This document shows, one piece after another, positions 58,184 to 64,000 of a stretch of DNA of 64,000 bases; within the stretch, counting starts at the first letter, position 1, and every line of letters starts with the position of its first letter. Source of the stretch: Achromobacter spanius (GTDB lineage: Bacteria > Pseudomonadota > Gammaproteobacteria > Burkholderiales > Burkholderiaceae_B). Where the stretch lies: NCBI RefSeq assembly GCF_003994415.1, contig NZ_CP034689.1, positions 1,860,001-1,924,000 of the forward strand, read 5' to 3'. Position numbers and translations under genes: made by a program. The notes below the pieces were generated by a model. That model worked only from the letters and a program-made list of their open reading frames with translations. It did not search any database and was not told the DNA's origin.

Positions 58184-58236
58184 AGTTTGGAAAGAATCCC
58201 CCCAAAAAAGCCGCCAGCGAACTGGCGGCTTTTTTT
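58115..58236 (+). promoter_or_regulatory. Transcription attenuator upstream of DAHP synthase
   Basis: Four segments can be named. (1) TCCCCCGCC at 58112-58120 can pair with (2) CGCTGGCGG at 58152-58160 (GGCGG and GGA parts). (3) CCGCCAGCG at 58211-58219 is perfectly complementary to (2) over 9 bp. (4) CTGGCGGCT at 58222-58230 pairs with AGCCGCCAG at 58209-58217 to make the terminator, with a CGAA loop and T7 (58230-58236). A ribosome stalled on the FYFYFY codons would cover segment 1, free 2 for 3 and prevent 3:4. A possible promoter is TGTGAC at 58062 with TAGAGT at 58086. Confidence 0.7.
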
Positions 58237-58303
58237 GTGCCGCCGGGATCGGAACAGACCGATCGGATTTGGACCCGTTGGCGGGCAACCCAGGAGCAGT
58301 ACC

Positions 58304-59377
58304 GTGTCACACAATACCGACGACCTTCGCATCCGAGAAATCAAGGAACTGAATCCGCCCGCGCATGTGATGCGCGAGTTCGCGTGCACCAAGGAGGCGT
58401 CCGATACCGTGTTCGCCGCCCGCCAGAGCATGCACCGCATCCTGCACGGCATGGATGACCGCATGATTGTCGTGATCGGGCCGTGCTCGATTCACGACAC
58501 CCGTGCCGCAATCGAATATGCGAAGCGTTTGAAGCCGGTGCGTGACCGCTTGAGCGCCGACCTTGAAATCGTGATGCGCGTGTATTTCGAAAAGCCGCGC
58601 ACCACGGTGGGCTGGAAGGGCCTGATCAACGATCCGGACCTGGACGGCAGCTTCGACATCAACAAGGGCGTGCGCGTGGCCCGCGAACTGCTGCTGGACA
58701 TCAACAGCCTGGGCTTGCCGGCGGGCTGCGAGTTTCTGGACATGATTACGCCGCAGTACATCGCGGATCTGGTCTCCTGGGGGGCGATCGGGGCGCGCAC
58801 GACGGAAAGCCAGGTGCACCGCGAACTGGCGTCGGGTCTGTCGTGTCCGGTGGGGTTCAAGAACGGCACGGACGGCAATGTGAAGATCGCGGTTGACGCC
58901 ATCAAGGCCGCGTCGCAGCCGCACCATTTCCTGTCGGTGACCAAGGGCGGGCATTCCGCCATTGTGTCGACGGCGGGCAACGAAGACTGCCACGTCATCC
59001 TGCGCGGCGGCAAGACGCCGAACTACGACGCGGCCAGCGTGGACGCAGCGTGCCACGACGTGTCCAAGGCCGGCCTGGCGCAACGCATCATGGTCGACGC
59101 CAGCCACGCCAACAGCAGCAAAGACCCCGAAAACCAGCCCCGCGTGATCGACGACGTGGCGCGCCAGATGGAAGCGGGCGACGCCCGGCTGGTCGGCGTC
59201 ATGGTGGAAAGCCACCTGTTGGGCGGCCGCCAGGACATGGTGCCCGGCAAGCCCCTGGTCTACGGCCAGAGCATTACCGATGGCTGCATCGATTGGGATG
59301 CCTCGGTTGCCGTGCTGGAGCGCCTGGCGCAAGCCGTGCGCGAGCGCCGCCGCGTTGCGCTGACGTCGGGCAAGTAA
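58304..59377 (+). CDS. aroG: 3-deoxy-7-phosphoheptulonate synthase (DAHP synthase, class I)
   Basis: A 357-residue first enzyme of the shikimate pathway, phosphoenolpyruvate + erythrose-4-phosphate. The AroF/G/H signatures are visible: IREIKELNPPAHVMREF near 10, VVIGPCSIHDTRAA, MRVYFEKPRTTVGWKGLIND, SHANSSKDPENQ. The start is a GTG at 58304 with GGAG nine bases upstream; the frame to 58187 crosses the terminator. Feedback by Phe/Tyr/Trp cannot be told. The upstream Phe/Tyr leader suggests transcriptional attenuation in addition. Confidence 0.95.
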   Translation: MSHNTDDLRIREIKELNPPAHVMREFACTKEASDTVFAARQSMHRILHGMDDRMIVVIGPCSIHDTRAAIEYAKRLKPVRDRLSADLEIVMRVYFEKPRTTVGWKGLINDPDLDGSFDINKGVRVARELLLDINSLGLPAGCEFLDMITPQYIADLVSWGAIGARTTESQVHRELASGLSCPVGFKNGTDGNVKIAVDAIKAASQPHHFLSVTKGGHSAIVSTAGNEDCHVILRGGKTPNYDAASVDAACHDVSKAGLAQRIMVDASHANSSKDPENQPRVIDDVARQMEAGDARLVGVMVESHLLGGRQDMVPGKPLVYGQSITDGCIDWDASVAVLERLAQAVRERRRVALTSGK

Positions 59378-59516
59378 GCGTGACGCGCCGCGAACCGTCT
59401 TCCTGGGGCGGTTTGCGGTGCAGCATGCGCAGCGGCGTAGAATATTCGGGTTGACGAACCCCGCAGATCCCGCGAACCCTCGCAAACCCCTGCGACTCCC
59501 CGAGAACACGCTGATC

Positions 59517-60926
59517 ATGAACGCTCCCTTGCACGCTGAAACGTTGCGCCGTCCGGTGCCCGCCGCCTGTCTGGATGCCTTGCGCGCGCGCTTTGGCGAC
59601 CGCCTGTCCGAGTCCGCCGCCGTCCGTGAACATCACGGCCGCGACGAATCGCCGTACCCCGCCATGCTGCCTGACGCCGTGGTCTTCGCGCACAGCACGG
59701 AAGACGTGGCCGCGGTTGCCAAGCTGTGCAATGAGCATCACGTTCCCTTGATTCCCTATGGCGCCGGCTCGTCGCTGGAAGGCCATATCCTGGCGATCCA
59801 GGGCGGCATCAGCCTTGATCTGTCCCAGATGAACAAGGTGTTGGCCATCAACGCCGAAGACCTGACCGCCACGGTGCAGGCCGGCGTGCTGCGCAAGCAG
59901 CTCAATGAAGAAATTCGCAGCACCGGTTTGTTTTTCCCGATTGATCCGGGCGCCGACGCCAGCCTGGGCGGCATGGCCGCCACGCGCGCGTCGGGCACCA
60001 ATGCCGTGCGCTACGGCACCATGCGCGAAAACGTCATGTCGCTGACCGTGGTGACGGCCGACGGTCGCATCATCCGCACGGCGGGCCGCGCGCGCAAATC
60101 ATCCGCTGGCTACGATCTGACGCGCATCTTCGTGGGCAGCGAAGGCACGCTGGGCATCATCACCGAAGTCACCGTGCGCCTGTATCCGCAGCCTGAAGCC
60201 GTATCGGCCGCGGTCTGCAACTTCCCCACGCTGGACGACGCCGTGCAAAGCGTCATCGAGATCATCCAGATGGGCGTGCCGATCGCGCGCGTGGAATTCA
60301 TGGATGCCGCCAGCGTGCGGTCGGTGAACCAGTACAGCAAGCTGACCCTGCGCGAAACGCCGCTGCTGGTGTTCGAATTTCATGGCAGCCCGGCCGGCGT
60401 GCAGGAACAAGCCGAAACGGTGCAAGCCATTACCGCCGAACATGGCGGCATGGACTTTGAATGGGCCGAACGCCCCGAAGATCGCAGTCGCCTGTGGACG
60501 GCGCGCCACAACGCCTACTTCGCCGGCCTGCAACTGCGGCCCGGCTGCCGCGCCAGCACCACCGACGTCTGCGTGCCGATCTCGCGCTTGGCTGATTGCG
60601 TGCGCGATACCGTTGAAGAGTTGGAGCGCGCCAGCTTTCCGTACACCATCGTCGGCCACGTTGGCGACGGCAATTTCCATGTGCTGATGTTGTTGGACGC
60701 CGACAATCCGAAGGAATGGGAAGAGTCGGAAACGATCAACCACAACCTGGTGCGCCGCGCGATCGCCGCCGACGGCACTTGCACGGGCGAGCACGGCGTG
60801 GGCCTGCACAAAATGCAGTTCATGGCGGAAGAACATGGCGACGATGCGCTTGAACTGATGCGCAGCCTGAAGCATGCGTTTGACCCGAACAACATCTTGA
60901 ACCCGGGCAAGATCGTGTCCTGGTAA
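59517..60926 (+). CDS. FAD-binding oxidase, D-lactate/2-hydroxyacid dehydrogenase type
   Basis: A 469-residue flavoprotein of the FAD-linked oxidase C family (GlcD/Dld type): PP-loop YGAGSSLEGHILAIQGG, IDPGADASLGGMAATRASGT (FAD contact), and C-terminal VGHVGDGNFHVLM, ADGTCTGEHGVGL. These oxidise D-lactate or other 2-hydroxy acids with a quinone or cytochrome acceptor. The ATG at 59517 is chosen; no strong Shine-Dalgarno. A single gene with its own terminator, next to glcDEF. Confidence 0.88.
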   Translation: MNAPLHAETLRRPVPAACLDALRARFGDRLSESAAVREHHGRDESPYPAMLPDAVVFAHSTEDVAAVAKLCNEHHVPLIPYGAGSSLEGHILAIQGGISLDLSQMNKVLAINAEDLTATVQAGVLRKQLNEEIRSTGLFFPIDPGADASLGGMAATRASGTNAVRYGTMRENVMSLTVVTADGRIIRTAGRARKSSAGYDLTRIFVGSEGTLGIITEVTVRLYPQPEAVSAAVCNFPTLDDAVQSVIEIIQMGVPIARVEFMDAASVRSVNQYSKLTLRETPLLVFEFHGSPAGVQEQAETVQAITAEHGGMDFEWAERPEDRSRLWTARHNAYFAGLQLRPGCRASTTDVCVPISRLADCVRDTVEELERASFPYTIVGHVGDGNFHVLMLLDADNPKEWEESETINHNLVRRAIAADGTCTGEHGVGLHKMQFMAEEHGDDALELMRSLKHAFDPNNILNPGKIVSW

Positions 60927-60944
60927 AACGCCCCGCGCATCCTG

Positions 60945-60974
60945 AAAAGCCGACGCTTCGCCGTCGGCTTTTTT
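60945..60974 (+). terminator. Rho-independent terminator
   Basis: AAAAGCCGACG / CGTCGGCTTTT stem with a CTTCGC-type loop and T run, 18 bp after the oxidase stop. Confidence 0.92.
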
Positions 60975-61088
60975 GCGTCTGATGCGCGCGCCATTACTGC
61001 TGGTTACGTATCGTGCGCGTCGGTAATCTCATGGATGCGGGTAAATCCCGGCCTGTTTTCATAGTGCGCTCGCGCTATTGTTGCGCTC

Positions 61089-62588
61089 ATGAATTCACTG
61101 GTCGAAACCGGCCTGGCACAAGTGCAGGCGCCTTATTCGTTGCAGCAGCTCATCGAGGCGTTGTCGGCCGCGTTGCCCGCGCACTGCGTATTGTTCCGCG
61201 AAGAAGATACTCGCCCCTACGAATGTGACGGCCTGTCGTTGTATCGCGCGCTGCCCGCCGTTGTTGCACTGCCTGAAACCGAAGAACACGTGCAAGCCGT
61301 CATGCGGATCTGCAAACGCTTGAACGCGCCGGTGGTGGCGCGTGGCGCGGGCACCGGTTTGTCGGGCGGCGCCATGCCGCACAGCCAGGGCGTGTTGCTG
61401 GGGCTGTCCAAATTCAACCGCATCAAGCATATCGATCTGGCGAGCGCCACGGCGGTTGTGCAGCCCGGCGTGCGCAACCTGGCCATATCCGAAGCGGCGG
61501 CCCCTTACGGCTTGTATTACGCGCCAGACCCATCCAGCCAGATCGCCTGTTCCATCGGCGGCAATGTGGCTGAAAACTCCGGCGGCGTGCACTGCCTGAA
61601 GTACGGCCTGACCGTGCACAACGTGCTGCGCGTGCGGGTCGTCACGATTGACGGCGACATCGTAGAACTGGGTTCCGAAGCGCCCGATGCCCCGGGCCTG
61701 GACCTGCTGTCGGTCTTCATCGGCTCCGAAGGCATGTTGGGCGTGGTCACCGAAGTGACGGTGAAACTGATTCCCAAGCCTGCTTGCGCGCAGGTCGTCA
61801 TGGCCAGTTTTTCCAGCGTCGAGGCGGCGGGCAATGCCGTCACGCAGGTGATCGCGGCGGGCATGATTCCCGCCGGCCTGGAAATGATGGACCGCCGCGC
61901 CACGCACATGGTGGAACCTTTCGTGCGCGCGGGCTACGACATGGACGCGCAAGCCATTCTGTTGTGCGAGTCTGACGGCACACCCGACGAAGTGGCGCAC
62001 GAGATTGCGCGGATGGAAGCGGTATTCCGCGATGCGGGCGCCACACGCTGCCAGGTGTCCACATCGGAAGCCGAGCGCCTGAAATTCTGGGCGGGCCGCA
62101 AGAACGCGTTTCCGGCGGCAGGCCGGGTGTCGCCCGATTACTACTGCATGGATGGCACGATTCCGCGGCGCCACCTGGCGCGCGTGCTGGGCGCCATCGA
62201 GCAGATGGAAGACGAATTCGGCCTGCGCTGCGCCAACGTGTTCCATGCGGGCGACGGCAATCTGCACCCGCTGATTCTGTTTGATTCGAACAAGCCGGAC
62301 GAGGTGGAGCGTGCCGAGAAATTCGGCGCGGCCATTCTTGAGCTGTGCGTGCAGGTAGGAGGCACCGTGACCGGAGAGCACGGTGTGGGTATGGAGAAAA
62401 TAAATCAAATGTGCGTGCAATTCTCTCGCGAAGAACTCGACGCGTTCCTGGCGGTCAAGCGGGCGTTCGACCCGCCGTGCCTGCTGAATCCTGAAAAAGT
62501 CATTCCCACGCTGGCCCGCTGCGCCGAATACGGCAAGATGCACGTCCATGCGGGTGAGTTGCGGTTCCCCGATCTCGCTCGTTTCTAG
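61089..62588 (+). CDS. glcD: Glycolate oxidase subunit GlcD
   Basis: A 499-residue FAD subunit of the glycolate dehydrogenase complex, glycolate to glyoxylate. Motif ARGAGTGLSGGAMPH (about 84-98), CSIGGNVAENSGGVHCLKYG, and NVFHAGDGNLHPLILFDS, GTVTGEHGVGMEK in the C-terminal part. It starts MNSLVETGLAQVQAPYSLQQ. glcE starts 11 bp after it. No glcC regulator is in the window; a weak ribosome-binding site at GCGCTC. Confidence 0.95.
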   Translation: MNSLVETGLAQVQAPYSLQQLIEALSAALPAHCVLFREEDTRPYECDGLSLYRALPAVVALPETEEHVQAVMRICKRLNAPVVARGAGTGLSGGAMPHSQGVLLGLSKFNRIKHIDLASATAVVQPGVRNLAISEAAAPYGLYYAPDPSSQIACSIGGNVAENSGGVHCLKYGLTVHNVLRVRVVTIDGDIVELGSEAPDAPGLDLLSVFIGSEGMLGVVTEVTVKLIPKPACAQVVMASFSSVEAAGNAVTQVIAAGMIPAGLEMMDRRATHMVEPFVRAGYDMDAQAILLCESDGTPDEVAHEIARMEAVFRDAGATRCQVSTSEAERLKFWAGRKNAFPAAGRVSPDYYCMDGTIPRRHLARVLGAIEQMEDEFGLRCANVFHAGDGNLHPLILFDSNKPDEVERAEKFGAAILELCVQVGGTVTGEHGVGMEKINQMCVQFSREELDAFLAVKRAFDPPCLLNPEKVIPTLARCAEYGKMHVHAGELRFPDLARF

Positions 62589-62599
62589 GACGTATCCCT

Positions 62600-63706
62600 A
62601 TGGATTTTGTCCTGTCGGAATTGTGCGACCAGGTCATGACGGCCCGTGCCGGCCACAAACCGCTGTTTGTGATGGGCGGCGGCAGCAAGGCGTTCTACGG
62701 CAACTACCGCCCGGTCACGCCGCAAGACGGCCACTGCCTGTTGGATATGACACCGTATCGCGGCATCGTCAGCTACCACCCGTCCGAGTTGGTGGTGACC
62801 GTGCGCGCGGGCACGCCCTTGGCTGAACTGGAAGCGACGCTGGCCGAGAACGGACAGATGCTGGCCTTTGAACCGCCGCACTTCGCCCAAGCCGCGACGG
62901 TGGGCGGGTGCGTGGCATCGGGCCTGTCGGGCCCGCGCCGTATGAGCGCTGGCGCGCTGCGTGATTTTGTACTCGGCACGCGGCTGCTGGATTCAGAAGG
63001 GCGGATGCTGTCGTTCGGCGGTGAAGTCATGAAGAACGTTGCGGGCTACGATGTGTCGCGCCTGTTGGCCGGATCGCACGGCATCTTCGGCGCCATTCTG
63101 GATGTGTCGTTGAAGGTGGTGCCCCGCCCCATGGAAGAGCTGACGCTGGTGCTGCCCGCCACGCAGGCGCAGGCCTTGGCCAGCTTTGCGTTATGGCGTG
63201 GCAAGCCCTTGCCGATTTCCGCCACCAGTTGGACGGGCGGTGATGACAACGCCGAAGGCAGCATGCACGTGCGCCTGTCGGGCGCCCCGCCGGCAATCGC
63301 CAGCGCACGGCGGGTCGTGGGGGGAGACCCGCTGGCGCCCGATGCGGCCGATGCGTGGTGGCAGTCCCTGCGCGAGCAGACCCATGAATTTTTTCAGCCG
63401 GACCGCCCCTTGTGGCGTCTTGCCTTGCCGCCCACCGCCGCCGTGCTGGGTCTGGGCCAGACCCTGATTGAATGGGGCGGCGGGCAGCGTTGGCTGTCCG
63501 GCCAGCACGACGCGGCCACGCTGCGCGAGACCGCCGCGCGGATGGGCGGGCACGCCACCTTGTTCCGTCTTGGCAATACCAAGCCGCCGGCTGACGGTGT
63601 CTTCCATCCCCTGGCGCCTGGCGTCGCGGCGATTACCCGCCGGCTCAAGCAGGAGCTTGACCCGTCCAGCCTGTTCAACCCTGGCCGCCTGGTTCTGGAG
63701 CTATAG
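62600..63706 (+). CDS. glcE: Glycolate oxidase subunit GlcE
   Basis: A 368-residue FAD-binding subunit. GGGSKAFYGNYRPV (29-42), LAFEPPHFAQAATVGGCVASGLSGPRRM (92-119 area), EVMKNVAGYDVSRLLAGSHG, and the C-terminal DPSSLFNPGRLVLEL match GlcE. It is smaller than GlcD and lacks its full C-terminal half. Located between glcD (11 bp) and glcF (6 bp), the usual glcDEF order. Confidence 0.93.
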   Translation: MDFVLSELCDQVMTARAGHKPLFVMGGGSKAFYGNYRPVTPQDGHCLLDMTPYRGIVSYHPSELVVTVRAGTPLAELEATLAENGQMLAFEPPHFAQAATVGGCVASGLSGPRRMSAGALRDFVLGTRLLDSEGRMLSFGGEVMKNVAGYDVSRLLAGSHGIFGAILDVSLKVVPRPMEELTLVLPATQAQALASFALWRGKPLPISATSWTGGDDNAEGSMHVRLSGAPPAIASARRVVGGDPLAPDAADAWWQSLREQTHEFFQPDRPLWRLALPPTAAVLGLGQTLIEWGGGQRWLSGQHDAATLRETAARMGGHATLFRLGNTKPPADGVFHPLAPGVAAITRRLKQELDPSSLFNPGRLVLEL

Positions 63707-63712
63707 CGCGTC

Positions 63713-64000
63713 ATGCAAACCAACCTGGCATCCTGGGCCCGCGACACCGACTTGGGCAACGAGGCCGACGCCATTCTGCGTCGGTGCGTGCATTGTGGTT
63801 TCTGCACGGCCACCTGTCCCACGTATCAGGTGCTGGGCGATGAGCTCGACAGCCCGCGCGGTCGCATTTATCTGATCAAGCAGGTGCTGGAGGGCGCGCC
63901 GCCCACGCAATCCACGCAACGGCATCTGGACCGCTGCCTGACCTGCCGCAATTGCGAAACCACTTGCCCGTCGGGTGTGGAGTACGGTCACTTGATCGAT
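63713..64000 (+). CDS. glcF: Glycolate oxidase iron-sulfur subunit GlcF (partial, cut at right edge)
   Basis: The first 96 codons of GlcF. Two [4Fe-4S] ferredoxin motifs are complete: C25-x2-C28-x2-C31-x3-C35-P (CVHCGFCTATCP) and C75-x2-C78-x2-C81-x3-C85-P (CLTCRNCETTCP). It passes electrons from GlcD/E to the quinone pool. The ATG at 63713 follows 6 bp after glcE. No stop within the window. Confidence 0.94.
   Translation, partial: MQTNLASWARDTDLGNEADAILRRCVHCGFCTATCPTYQVLGDELDSPRGRIYLIKQVLEGAPPTQSTQRHLDRCLTCRNCETTCPSGVEYGHLID

Overview
The window is GC-rich chromosomal DNA from a betaproteobacterium of the Alcaligenaceae, most like Achromobacter or Bordetella. This is inferred from gene content: a long-form PyrB, a globin-coupled diguanylate cyclase of the BpeGReg type, short H-NS-like proteins of the BpH3 type, an alaC-hom-thrC operon and a hemCDXY operon. 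There is no prophage, transposon, CRISPR array or rRNA. Almost all of it is housekeeping and metabolic sequence, so the interest lies in regulatory and small elements.

Layout. 1-5.4 kb: the left-edge end of a pdxA-type dehydrogenase, a lipoprotein, an Lrp regulator, a probably frameshifted hypothetical gene, a DedA membrane protein and a MocR regulator. 5.4-9.8 kb: initiator tRNA-Met, a flavoprotein, a two-gene unit containing a Nif11-like protein, an entericidin-like peptide and small envelope proteins. 9.9-18.5 kb: pyrB with an N-terminal helix-turn-helix-like extension, the haem-globin diguanylate cyclase, rdgC, a candidate small RNA, an MHS-type transporter and a two-component system. 18.6-24.2 kb: recA (with LexA box) and recX, then divergent metR/metE. 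24.4-34.3 kb: a DUF2889 gene with sucCD, two tandem terC genes, a pilin-like mini-ORF, hemCDXY and ppa.

34.3-42.2 kb is the main accessory-looking block. It is a divergent cluster with an IclR regulator, two short-chain dehydrogenases, a cupin, a Dabb protein and a branched-chain-type ABC importer whose two permeases are fused. It probably imports and oxidises an unidentified small organic acid or aromatic compound. 42.3-50.7 kb: an FAH-family hydrolase, a second entericidin-like peptide, PIN-PhoH, a peroxiredoxin and the alaC-hom-thrC operon. 50.7-58 kb: fbp-pepN, a DUF4136 lipoprotein, an H-NS-like gene with an 816-bp gene-free upstream region, and tldD. 58-64 kb: DAHP synthase, a FAD-linked oxidase and glcDEF, cut at the right edge.

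The most notable find is an apparent transcription attenuator in front of the DAHP synthase gene. It has a 27-codon leader peptide carrying an alternating Phe/Tyr run (FYFYFYKF), an intrinsic terminator, and an upstream segment that can pair with the terminator arm. Other items worth a second look are two matching ~100-bp elements with DnaA-box-like inverted repeats, a leftward orphan terminator that implies a small RNA, a homopolymer frameshift near a gene start, and a 40-residue pilin-like peptide between terC and hemC.
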